Of a stretch of DNA of 5,915 bases, positions 1 through 5,205 are shown in pieces. The DNA is taken from NCBI GenBank assembly GCA_002453315.1, contig DKGO01000103.1, positions 1-5,915 on the forward strand, in the 5' to 3' direction. A program made the position numbers and the translations under genes. Each line of letters begins with the position of its first letter. Position 1 is the stretch's first letter. The stretch comes from Caryophanales bacterium UBA6768 (GTDB lineage: Bacteria > Bacillota > Bacilli > Bacillales_D > Amphibacillaceae). Below the pieces are notes generated by a model. The model was not told the DNA's origin, did not search any database, and saw only the letters and a program-made list of their open reading frames with translations.

Positions 1-14
1 CGCTCTTCCGATCT
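1..14. other. Residual Illumina adapter sequence
   Basis: The first 14 bases, CGCTCTTCCGATCT, are identical to the last 14 bases of the Illumina TruSeq universal adapter. A 14-base exact match at the very first position of the window is best explained by untrimmed adapter at a contig end. These bases, and the junction at 14/15, should not be treated as genomic. Confidence 0.9.
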
Positions 15-65
15 GATTGTGATCATTAATATTCCTCTATATTACATGTTGACTTAAGACAAGAG

Positions 66-92
66 GTTTAGCGGTTAGAATTAGTGGAATAT
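66..92 (+). promoter_or_regulatory. Possible sigma-B-type promoter upstream of the small membrane peptide
   Basis: GTTTAG at 66-71 differs at one position from the Bacillus sigma-B -35 consensus (GTTTAA). It is followed after 15 nt by GAATAT at 87-92, which matches four of six bases of the -10 consensus (GGGTAT). The site lies about 80 nt before the 171 start codon. A general-stress promoter would suit the gene family, but the -10 match is poor, so this is only a candidate. Confidence 0.25.
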
Positions 93-170
93 AGTAACAT
101 ATCATCAAAAAAGTTCAGGATAAGTTGATTAAGATTCAGTCTAGACACATTAAAAGGAGGAGTATAGAAC

Positions 171-317
171 ATGTTATGGTCACTTATGGTAATCTTGATT
201 ATTTTATGGATACTTGGTTTTTCTTTTAAAATTGGAGGTGGATTAATTCACCTTTTACTAGTTATTGCTGGTATCGTTTTAGTGATTCGCCTTCTTACGG
301 GAGGCAGAGCACCATAA
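171..317 (+). CDS. lmo0937-family small membrane protein (48 aa)
   Basis: This short gene has an ATG at 171 preceded by a strong ribosome binding site, AAAGGAGGAG at 154-163, with about 7 nt spacing. The product begins MLWSLMVILIILWILGFSF and is almost entirely hydrophobic. It has one membrane segment at about residues 3-19, a short turn with the glycine-rich motif KIGGG at 20-24 followed by LIHLLL, and a second segment at about 29-42 ending in RLLTGGRAP. This two-helix layout, the central GG-LIHLLLVIA motif and the length of about 48-50 residues are typical of the lmo0937 family of Firmicutes, small membrane peptides of unknown function; some relatives are reported as stress-inducible. A strong terminator follows 12 nt after the stop codon, so it is probably transcribed mainly on its own. 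Confidence 0.85.
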   Translation: MLWSLMVILIILWILGFSFKIGGGLIHLLLVIAGIVLVIRLLTGGRAP

Positions 318-329
318 GTATAGATTCTT

Positions 330-358
330 GCCTGCTGTTAGCAGCAGGCTTTATTTCT
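330..358 (+). terminator. Rho-independent terminator
   Basis: GCCTGCTG (330-337) pairs perfectly with CAGCAGGC (342-349) around a 4-nt TTAG loop, and the T-rich stretch TTTATTTCT follows. It ends the 171-317 transcript. Only about 30 nt separate it from the next start codon and I see no good promoter in that gap, so the downstream gene may depend on read-through. Confidence 0.85.
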
Positions 359-390
359 GTTAGCATTCATTCTTGGGGAGAAAAGACTTA

Positions 391-1824
391 ATGAAGAGAA
401 ACAGCAAACTAAAATGGCTAAGCATTTTTGTATTTATTTTTATTTTAATTATTATTGGCGGTTATCATTCTTTTAAACCATTACCTCAAGGAATTTCTTA
501 TGAAGGAAAAGTCCATTACATACAGGATGATGATGTTAAATTTCTTTCTGACCTTACATATGAATCATTTGATGGAAAGATGACGAGTGAACAGCAAATA
601 TTTTCTGAAGTTTTTAACATGATAAAGGAAGCGAAGGAATTCATTATTATCGACATGTTTTTATTTAATTCCTATACGGATGAGAAGAGAAGCTTTCCTA
701 ATTTAAGCGGACACTTGACAGAGCTGTTAATTCAACAAAAAAAACAATATCCAAAGTTAAAAGTTATATTTATTACAGATCCAATTAACAATGGGTATTA
801 CTCTTATGAGGAAAAGCATCTTACACAATTGAAGGAAAATGGGATTGAGGTTGTTTTAACAAACCTAAGTAGATTAAGAGATTCTAACAAAGCTTACTCC
901 GCTGTTTGGCGATTGTTGTTTAAACATTTTGGTCAAAGCGGTACGGGCTGGCTGCCGAATCCTTTTGCGAAGGAAGCTCCTCCTATTACTCTTCGTTCAT
1001 ACTTGGCGTTATTTAACGTGAAATCGAACCACCGCAAAACAATTATTACCGAACATAACGCTCTCGTCACTTCAGCAAACCCACATAATGAAAGTGGATT
1101 TGCTTCTAATATTGGCTTTAAAGTTTCAGGCGGGATTATAGTCGATATAATAGAAACAGAACAAGCAGTATTAAATTATTCAGATGGGACAGCCCAACTT
1201 GATGTCCCTCAGAAAAATAATGATAATTACGGAAAAGTTGCTATCCAGTATCTTACAGAAGGTAAAATTTTAAAGCACATCATTGCAGAAATTGAGAAGA
1301 CGGAAAAAAATGACACCATTTGGTCTGGAATGTTTTATATTGCTAATCGGGATGTTATTGATGCCCTTCATCGTGCAACCGATCGCGAAGTGAAAGTCGA
1401 CCTCATTCTAGATCCGAATAAAGTTGCCTTTGGCAATCAAAAGACAGGGCTGCCCAATATCCCAGTTGCTTCAGAGCTTGTAAAAAATAATGATAAGTTA
1501 GCAATTCGCTGGTATCATACAGGTTCTGAACAATATCATACGAAGCTTCTTTATATTAAAAAAGATCAAGAAAGTGTAGTCATCGGAGGTTCAGCGAATT
1601 ATACGACAAGGAATCTTAATGATTTAAATTTGGAAAATAATATAAAAATCAAATCGGAAAATGACCAAAAAGTAATCCAGGATGTTGATAACTATTTTCT
1701 ACGATTGTGGAATAATGAGGACGGCATATTTACCGTACCGTACGAAAAAAATGAAGATGCTCTTACTCCAGTGCTTAAATTAACGTATTGGGTACAAAAG
1801 TTAAGTGGATTGACTACATATTAA
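391..1824 (+). CDS. Membrane-anchored phospholipase D superfamily protein with two HKD-type motifs
   Basis: The product is a 477-residue member of the phospholipase D superfamily, whose enzymes transfer or hydrolyse phosphodiesters through paired HxK motifs. After a basic N-terminus (MKRNSKLK) there is one hydrophobic segment at about residues 9-25, so the catalytic part is probably outside the membrane. The first motif is H214-R-K216 followed by TSAN at 230-233; the second is H383-T-K385 followed by GGSAN. Both histidine-lysine pairs are intact. The usual motif aspartate is Glu221 in the first copy and Lys in the second (an Asp lies two residues later). The single anchor and the TSANPHNES motif set it apart from classical cardiolipin synthases, which have two N-terminal helices and an HRK...GGxN motif. 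The ATG at 391 is chosen because GGGGAG at 375-380 sits 10 nt upstream; an in-frame TTG at 373 would lie before that site. The substrate is unknown. Confidence 0.85.
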   Translation: MKRNSKLKWLSIFVFIFILIIIGGYHSFKPLPQGISYEGKVHYIQDDDVKFLSDLTYESFDGKMTSEQQIFSEVFNMIKEAKEFIIIDMFLFNSYTDEKRSFPNLSGHLTELLIQQKKQYPKLKVIFITDPINNGYYSYEEKHLTQLKENGIEVVLTNLSRLRDSNKAYSAVWRLLFKHFGQSGTGWLPNPFAKEAPPITLRSYLALFNVKSNHRKTIITEHNALVTSANPHNESGFASNIGFKVSGGIIVDIIETEQAVLNYSDGTAQLDVPQKNNDNYGKVAIQYLTEGKILKHIIAEIEKTEKNDTIWSGMFYIANRDVIDALHRATDREVKVDLILDPNKVAFGNQKTGLPNIPVASELVKNNDKLAIRWYHTGSEQYHTKLLYIKKDQESVVIGGSANYTTRNLNDLNLENNIKIKSENDQKVIQDVDNYFLRLWNNEDGIFTVPYEKNEDALTPVLKLTYWVQKLSGLTTY

Positions 1825-1914
1825 ATAAATCGGTCCTTATAGTCGTTTCTATGTTTGAAAAATGAATTTAGTGGTAATGAGTATGGAAAGGCTATATTTG
1901 TTTAGCTTGTCATG

Positions 1915-1950
1915 TAAATAAAAAACCCAATGTTTGTTAAACAGTGGGTT
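1915..1950 (-). terminator. Rho-independent terminator of the HELGH-protein gene
   Basis: Read on the minus strand, AACCCA + C + TGTTT pairs with AAACA + T + TGGGTT (1924-1950) around a 3-nt loop. The stem has 11 pairs and one internal mismatch, and is followed by TTTTATTTA. It lies 15 nt beyond the stop codon at 1966. On the plus strand no T-run follows, so it probably does not stop the convergent phospholipase-D-like transcript, for which I see no clear terminator. Confidence 0.75.
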
Positions 1951-1965
1951 ATCAGGTGAAATGAA

Positions 1966-2499
1966 TTAAAGAAGCACAGGAATTTTCTCTTCAAGTTTGA
2001 CGCAATCTTTGCTTCTTGCATAATTTTTTTCATATGTTAGTAAGCTATCAAATTTTAATTCATCCAAAACATAATTATCGACTAGGCTGTATTCGTTGTT
2101 AAGGTGAATGGCGTTTATCCATGCGACATGTTCAAAATTCAAGTTTGCTTTATCTTCTAAATAAGTTAATTTAAGAAAAAGCGGATTTGTTTCTTTTTCG
2201 TTTGTGCTTAATGTGTTGGATAAGTGGCACCATTCTACCGTTTGGTCATATGATTGTAATAAATTTTCTCGATCTAAAGAGTGGCCTAATTCGTGGAGAG
2301 TAAAGGTTGTTACGTATTCCTGCAATGAAATATGAGAATAACGTTTTAGGTTTTGTTCTATTCGTTTAGAATCAAAACTAATTTCGTCTGTCAAATAATT
2401 ATAAGTCATGTTAATATTATTCGACACATTAATAACCTTTTTATATATGTTTACTTTATCCATGGTGAAGTTGATATGATGGAGTATTTTATTTTGCAT
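1966..2499 (-). CDS. Uncharacterised protein with an HELGH zinc-metallopeptidase motif (177 aa)
   Basis: I do not recognise this as a named gene. The clearest signal is T-L-H69-E70-L-G-H73-S-L-D, an HExxH motif in a helix-like context, which in many families gives two zinc-binding histidines and the catalytic glutamate. About 40 residues later is L-E115-D-K-A-N, resembling the ExxAN motif that supplies the third zinc ligand in ImmA/IrrE-type (M78) peptidases; that link is inference. There is no signal peptide or membrane segment, so it should be cytoplasmic. An ATG at 2499 and an in-frame TTG at 2511 are both possible starts. The only good purine stretch (AAGAGGTGAG, 2540-2531) is more than 20 nt from either and overlaps the predicted transcription start, so the start is uncertain. 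An in-frame TAA at 2523-2521 prevents further extension. The gene has its own promoter candidate and terminator. A zinc peptidase is likely but unproven. Confidence 0.65.
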   Translation of the reverse strand: MQNKILHHINFTMDKVNIYKKVINVSNNINMTYNYLTDEISFDSKRIEQNLKRYSHISLQEYVTTFTLHELGHSLDRENLLQSYDQTVEWCHLSNTLSTNEKETNPLFLKLTYLEDKANLNFEHVAWINAIHLNNEYSLVDNYVLDELKFDSLLTYEKNYARSKDCVKLEEKIPVLL

Positions 2500-2541
2500 A
2501 ATCCTAACCAAGCTTTCTTTTTAGAATTTACTCACCTCTTA

Positions 2542-2570
2542 ATTATAAAACTTTTCGTTAGGTAGCACAA
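2542..2570 (-). promoter_or_regulatory. Sigma-A-type promoter candidate for the HELGH-protein gene
   Basis: On the minus strand, TTGTGC (2570-2565) is followed after exactly 17 nt by a perfect TATAAT (2547-2542). Transcription would start near 2535, leaving a leader of about 36 nt before the ATG at 2499. It lies just downstream of the stress gene's terminator, so it would drive the HELGH-protein gene independently. Confidence 0.6.
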
Positions 2571-2577
2571 TAAATAT

Positions 2578-2611
2578 ACTCAAAAAAAGCGACCATGTTT
2601 GGTCGCTTTTC
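2578..2611 (-). terminator. Rho-independent terminator of the KGG stress-protein gene
   Basis: A perfect stem of about 11 bp, AAAAGCGACCA pairing with TGGTCGCTTTT (2585-2610) around a 4-nt loop, is followed on the minus strand by an uninterrupted T-run (2588-2582). It lies about 20 nt past the stop codon at 2632. The plus strand also ends in TTTT, so it could act in both directions, but no plus-strand gene leads into it. Confidence 0.85.
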
Positions 2612-2631
2612 TGTATATGAACAATCATCAT

Positions 2632-2937
2632 TTATTGATTGTTTCGATTACGTTGATTTGCTCTTGCTCTTCCGCCTTTGCGTCCAGCCTCTTCTTGACT
2701 CATTTTGTTCGAGTTATTAGAGGACTGATTTGCTCTAGCTTCGCCACCCTTTTGGCCTATTTCTTCATAGAACTCTCTGTCGTGGTTCTGAGCCGTCGTC
2801 TCTCCACCTTTTCTTCCGATTTCTTCATAAAATTCTCTGTCATGATTTTGAGCAGTGGCTTCTCCGCCTTTACGTCCAGCTTCTTCTACTGTCATTTTGT
2901 TTCGGTTGTTGTTATCTTGATTATTTTTGCGTGCCAT
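2632..2937 (-). CDS. KGG-repeat general stress protein (GsiB-like)
   Basis: This gene encodes a 101-residue, very hydrophilic protein with no signal peptide or membrane segment. It carries four copies of the KGG stress motif: GRKGG at 21-25, GRKGG at 41-45, GQKGG at 61-65 and GRKGG at 85-89. Two adjoining 20-residue units (21-40 and 41-60) are nearly identical and share AQNHDREFYEEI. Proteins of this kind include Bacillus subtilis GsiB, a sigma-B-controlled stress protein resembling plant desiccation (LEA) proteins; a protective cytoplasmic role in drying, salt or starvation is family knowledge and not shown here. GsiB is somewhat longer (about 120 residues), so this is a shorter relative. 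The ATG at 2937 has an excellent AGGAGGAA site at 2951-2944. The gene has its own terminator. I found no convincing sigma-B box upstream, only a sigma-A-like promoter overlapping an inverted repeat. Confidence 0.9.
   Translation of the reverse strand: MARKNNQDNNNRNKMTVEEAGRKGGEATAQNHDREFYEEIGRKGGETTAQNHDREFYEEIGQKGGEARANQSSNNSNKMSQEEAGRKGGRARANQRNRNNQ
2758..2877 (-). repeat. Two tandem 60-bp units inside the KGG gene
   Basis: The DNA at 2877-2818 and 2817-2758 codes for two consecutive 20-residue units, each starting with GRKGGE and ending in REFYEEI. The proteins differ at one position (Ala versus Thr after KGGE), while the DNA differs at roughly a dozen positions, mostly silent. This fits an old in-frame duplication kept under protein-level selection. 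Confidence 0.8.
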
Positions 2938-2990
2938 TGTACATTCCTCCTATAATTTTTTAATCGTAATAACTGACAATTTTCCGAGTT

Positions 2991-3021
2991 GTGATATAAA
3001 GAAATATTATTTTTATATCAC
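2991..3021. repeat. 10-bp perfect inverted repeat, possible operator
   Basis: GTGATATAAA (2991-3000) and TTTATATCAC (3012-3021) are perfect reverse complements separated by 11 nt. The repeat is followed by no T-run and lies between no gene ends, so a terminator role is unlikely. It surrounds the -10 box of the candidate stress-gene promoter, which is the geometry expected of a repressor operator. Confidence 0.6.
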
Positions 3022-3034
3022 TACTTAAAGACAA
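3006..3034 (-). promoter_or_regulatory. Sigma-A-like promoter candidate for the KGG gene
   Basis: On the minus strand, TTGTCT (3034-3029) is followed after 17 nt by AATAAT (3011-3006), matching four and five of six consensus bases. Transcription would start near 2999, giving a leader of about 60 nt before the ATG at 2937. The -10 box lies in the spacer of the 2991-3021 inverted repeat. Confidence 0.45.
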
Positions 3035-3415
3035 TTACATTTTTAAGCCAATTGACATAAAGAATTAAAACCACCTTTCTGTTTTTTAAAATCATCTTGC
3101 CTACAAGTTGTGTTCCCGATCACTTCATTAATAAACATAATTTCAAAAATAAATTATTAATATAAAAAAATAAGCTTTATACAATGCTTTTATACTGGGA
3201 TTTGTAATCTTCAAAGAAAAAAATGAAGCTAGTTTTGAAAATGAAAGATAAAAGAGAAGTGATGCATGTGGCGAACTGTACACGGTCGCTAAAGCGCACC
3301 ATTATTTTATTGAAAAGGGTTACCGTCATACTCGAACGACCATGGCAAAAACTCTACGATTATTCGTAAAGGTATGCGGGTAGAGAAATATATTATGAAA
3401 GGATGGTGGTAATCC

Positions 3416-3619
3416 ATGCCCTGGTTACCCTCTATTATTATGGTGATTATAACAATTACCTTGTTTATATTATTTTTGAAAGGTGTCATTTTTGTAGGCT
3501 GGGTGGTTGGTGGATTAGTAGGAGGCGTACTTGCAGGTTTTTTTGCCGTTAAAATTTTGCATAAGGGTGGCTTGCTAGCATTATTTATTTTGATTGGGTT
3601 AATTCAGTTTATCCTATGA
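3416..3619 (+). CDS. Small multi-pass membrane protein with glycine zipper (67 aa)
   Basis: I do not recognise this family. The product is 67 residues and nearly all hydrophobic, with three likely membrane segments: about residues 4-21, about 25-45 and about 51-66. The middle segment has closely spaced glycines (GWVVGGLVGGVLAG), a glycine-zipper pattern often used for helix packing. The short loops hold a few lysines (residues 22, 46 and 50). The ATG at 3416 follows a purine-rich AAAGGATGGTGG site (3398-3409) with about 6 nt spacing, and an in-frame TAA at 3410-3412 excludes a longer protein. Its last codons overlap the start of the next gene (ATGA), so the two are probably translated together and may work as a pair in the cytoplasmic membrane. 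The function is unknown. Confidence 0.7.
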   Translation: MPWLPSIIMVIITITLFILFLKGVIFVGWVVGGLVGGVLAGFFAVKILHKGGLLALFILIGLIQFIL

Positions 3620-3909
3620 GAGAAAAAGAAAAAAAAGATTTTACGGTGCTCCTGCGAATTGGTAACAAGCAAGTCATCACAAAGGACAAATACAACTTTT
3701 ATTATACCTTAAATGATATTTTACTAGGGTCTGAATATTTAGCAGGGTCCCTTTGTTTTGTTTTAGGCTTCAAAACAATCGGGTCTTGGATATTTTTAAT
3801 GGGCTCATGTCATTTGCTCCTAAGACCTTTGTTCCGAATTTTTTACAGAATTCAAATAACCCATATTAAAGAGGGTGTAACGAACCAGAAGAAAAAAAGA
3901 AAGAGGTAA
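3616..3909 (+). CDS. YrhK-family membrane protein (97 aa)
   Basis: The product matches what I know of the YrhK domain: a polar N-terminus with a short strand-like stretch (VLLRIGNKQVITKDKYNFYY), a conserved LNDILLGSEYLAGS, a hydrophobic segment at about 36-51, then IGSWIFLMGSCHLLLRPLFR at about 55-74 containing the typical G-S-W-x-F-x-x-G-S and the R-P. The C-terminal tail is strongly basic (QKKKRKR) and probably cytoplasmic. YrhK proteins are small two-helix membrane proteins of unknown role. The ATG at 3616 overlaps the previous gene's stop by 4 nt, so no separate ribosome binding site is needed and translational coupling is expected. No enzyme motif is visible. A terminator-like stem lies about 80 nt downstream. 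Confidence 0.8.
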   Translation: MREKEKKDFTVLLRIGNKQVITKDKYNFYYTLNDILLGSEYLAGSLCFVLGFKTIGSWIFLMGSCHLLLRPLFRIFYRIQITHIKEGVTNQKKKRKR

Positions 3910-4308
3910 AGTGAAAAGGATAGCCGAAAAATCTAACTATAAATCTAGAAAAAACCGCTTGGCTATTAAAAACAAATGACAACATTCAAAGATAGATCCT
4001 ATATCGAATCAAATATGTACATTCGGAAGGGGTCTATTTTTGTTGAATTTGTTTGGGAAGATGAAAGGATAGATTATTTGAAGGGAATCGAGCGAAGGAA
4101 CTGCTACAATCTATTACAGACCATGAGTTGGTTCAGGTTGTGTGAACGTGTATAAAGCTGTTCAGGCAGCAGCAAATTACAAAAAAAGTTTTCAATTTAA
4201 AAGATTAATTCCGAATGGTTATTGTATTTCTTCGGCATATGCATGTTAAACTTGACTAATAAGCAATGCATAAGGGTGGTGTACATACATTCTCTTTCCG
4301 TGCTATGA
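3910..4308. other. Intergenic stretch with short coding-like fragments in several frames
   Basis: No secure gene is visible between the YrhK-family gene and the methylase promoter. A 59-codon frame from an ATG at 3976 to a stop at 4153-4155 contains SIFVEFVWEDERIDYLKGIE but has no ribosome binding site and runs through the terminator-like stem. A second frame (about 4068-4143) reads FEGNRAKELLQSITDHELVQ, and a third (ending at 4246-4248) reads NVYKAVQAAANYKKSFQFKR. Protein-like stretches passing from frame to frame suggest a decayed gene, although chance open frames are possible. Two copies of the palindrome ATGCAT (4239-4244 and 4266-4271) lie 27 bp apart just upstream of the methylase promoter. 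No RNA gene was recognised. Confidence 0.4.
3988..4042 (+). terminator. Long imperfect stem with T-run, candidate terminator of the membrane-protein pair
   Basis: ATAGATCCT (3992-4000) pairs with GGGGTCTAT (4029-4037) with two G-T wobbles. Inside it, CGAAT (4005-4009) pairs perfectly with ATTCG (4021-4025) around an 11-nt loop. Five Ts (4037-4041) follow. The position fits the end of the 3416-3909 operon. The internal loop and long arms are less standard than the other terminators here, so a different structured element is possible. Confidence 0.5.
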
Positions 4309-4314
4309 TATAAT
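4306..4314 (+). promoter_or_regulatory. Extended -10 promoter of the restriction-modification operon
   Basis: TGATATAAT at 4306-4314 is a perfect extended -10 element (TG, one base, TATAAT). The matching -35 position (4286-4291, TACATT) is poor, as is common for extended -10 promoters. Transcription would start near 4321, giving a leader of about 40-45 nt. The box sits in the near-palindrome CTATGATATAATAG (4303-4316), a possible binding site for a regulator or for the methylase. Confidence 0.65.
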
Positions 4315-4359
4315 AGAACCTTCGTTCGTATTCATTTTTGTTTTGATATAAGGGAGAGC

Positions 4360-5205
4360 ATGCAAGTGACAATACAAACAGAAGCACAACCTTTTTTAAA
4401 GTGGGCTGGAGGAAAACGTCAATTGCTTCCAGAAATTCGCAAATATGTTCCGAAAAAATATACTACTTATTTTGAACCGTTCGTTGGTGCCGGTGCGGTT
4501 TTTTTTGATCTACAGCCTGAACGTGCGGTTATTAATGATATTAATTTTGAGTTGATTAATACATACACTACGATTCAAGAGCATGTGGAGAAACTTGTCA
4601 CGGAATTAAGAAAGCATAAAAACGAAGAGGATTACTTTTATGCAATCCGAGATTTAGATCGGTCTGAAGAGTTTGAAAATTTGACGATGGTCGAGCGTTC
4701 AGCGCGCATCATTTATTTGAATAAAACATGCTTTAACGGGTTGTTTAGGGTGAACCGTCAAGGGCAGTTTAATGTTCCGTACGGGAGGTACAAAAATCCA
4801 CAGATAGTAAATGAGCATGTATTGAAAGCGGTGCATCAATATTTAACGGCGAATGATGTGTCAATTTTAAATGTTGATTTTGAAGTTGCTGTTGCCGATG
4901 CAAAAGCTGGGGATTTCGTATATCTCGATCCTCCGTATGATCCAGTGTCCAATACTTCATCGTTTACAGGATATAGTTTGGATGGATTCACGAGAGAAGA
5001 TCAGGTCCGTTTGCGAGATTTATTCGTTGATTTGCATAACCGGGGGTGCTATGTCCTCTTAAGTAATTCAGCGACTGATTTTATAAAGGACATTTACAAA
5101 GAATTCCAAATTGAGATTGTTTCCGCCAGTCGAAATATTAATGCGGTTGCTTCAAAGCGTGGGAGAATAAATGAAGTGTTGGTGAGGAACTATGACGTTC
5201 AATGA
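4360..5205 (+). CDS. Adenine-specific DNA methyltransferase, Dam/DpnM type (predicted GATC)
   Basis: The enzyme is predicted to transfer a methyl group from S-adenosylmethionine to adenine N6 in GATC, protecting host DNA from the adjoining endonuclease. Its alpha-class layout is complete: the N-terminal PFLKWAGGKRQLLP (11-24), the cofactor motif FEPFVGAGA (38-46), INDINFELIN (58-67), the target-recognition stretch NGLFRVNRQGQFNVPYGRY (126-144) typical of GATC enzymes, the catalytic DPPY (190-193) and LSNS (234-237). At 281 residues it has the length of DpnM and Dam, and I recall close similarity to the DpnII methylase throughout. The start is ambiguous. The GGAG at 4353-4356 is only 3 nt from the ATG at 4360 but 9 nt from an in-frame GTG at 4366, which would give 279 residues. 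It shares a 14-nt overlap with the endonuclease gene. Confidence 0.95.
   Translation: MQVTIQTEAQPFLKWAGGKRQLLPEIRKYVPKKYTTYFEPFVGAGAVFFDLQPERAVINDINFELINTYTTIQEHVEKLVTELRKHKNEEDYFYAIRDLDRSEEFENLTMVERSARIIYLNKTCFNGLFRVNRQGQFNVPYGRYKNPQIVNEHVLKAVHQYLTANDVSILNVDFEVAVADAKAGDFVYLDPPYDPVSNTSSFTGYSLDGFTREDQVRLRDLFVDLHNRGCYVLLSNSATDFIKDIYKEFQIEIVSASRNINAVASKRGRINEVLVRNYDVQ

Larger units (their letters stand above)
2952..3415. other. Gene-poor stretch with possible coding remnants
   Basis: Apart from the inverted repeat and promoter at its left end, this AT-rich stretch holds no secure gene. From about 3223 rightwards it becomes more coding-like. One frame gives a 48-codon reading from an ATG at 3223 to a stop at 3367-3369, very basic and without a good ribosome binding site. 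A second frame (3252-3383) reads ELYTVAKAHHYFIEKGYR and onward to KTLRLFVKVCG but has no start codon before a late internal ATG. A third (to the TAA at 3410-3412) ends in IRKGMRVEKYIMKGWW. The second and third together suggest a small gene broken by a frameshift near 3340-3360. I could not identify it. No convincing promoter for the 3416 gene was found. Confidence 0.4.

Noticed and set aside
373..390. Upstream TTG start for the phospholipase-D-like gene
   Set aside because: The ribosome binding site GGGGAG lies downstream of this TTG and is well placed for the ATG at 391; the six extra residues would be encoded by the binding site itself.
2521..2535. In-frame GTG at 2535 as the original start of the HELGH gene, interrupted by TAA at 2523-2521
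   Set aside because: The GTG has no spacing to its purine stretch and lies at the predicted transcription start, so a lost N-terminus is not supported by the sequence alone.
2353..2565. Plus-strand open frame of 70 codons
   Set aside because: It is antisense to the 5' part of the HELGH gene and its promoter, with no ribosome binding site or recognisable motif.
2599..2955. Plus-strand open frame of 118 codons rich in Ser, Phe and Leu
   Set aside because: It is the antisense of the KGG-repeat gene. The minus-strand gene has the family motifs, an AGGAGG site and a terminator; the plus frame has no ribosome binding site and its repeats mirror the KGG units.
3052..3057. Perfect TTGACA on the plus strand as a promoter -35 box
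   Set aside because: No -10-like hexamer occurs 16-18 nt downstream, and no gene starts until 3416.
3307..3489. Minus-strand open frame of 60 codons
   Set aside because: It crosses the start of the 3416 membrane gene in antisense, has no ribosome binding site, and its composition is explained by the opposite strand.
4769..5062. Two short open frames within the methylase region, one on each strand
   Set aside because: Both lie wholly inside the methylase gene, which has every expected family motif in its own frame.
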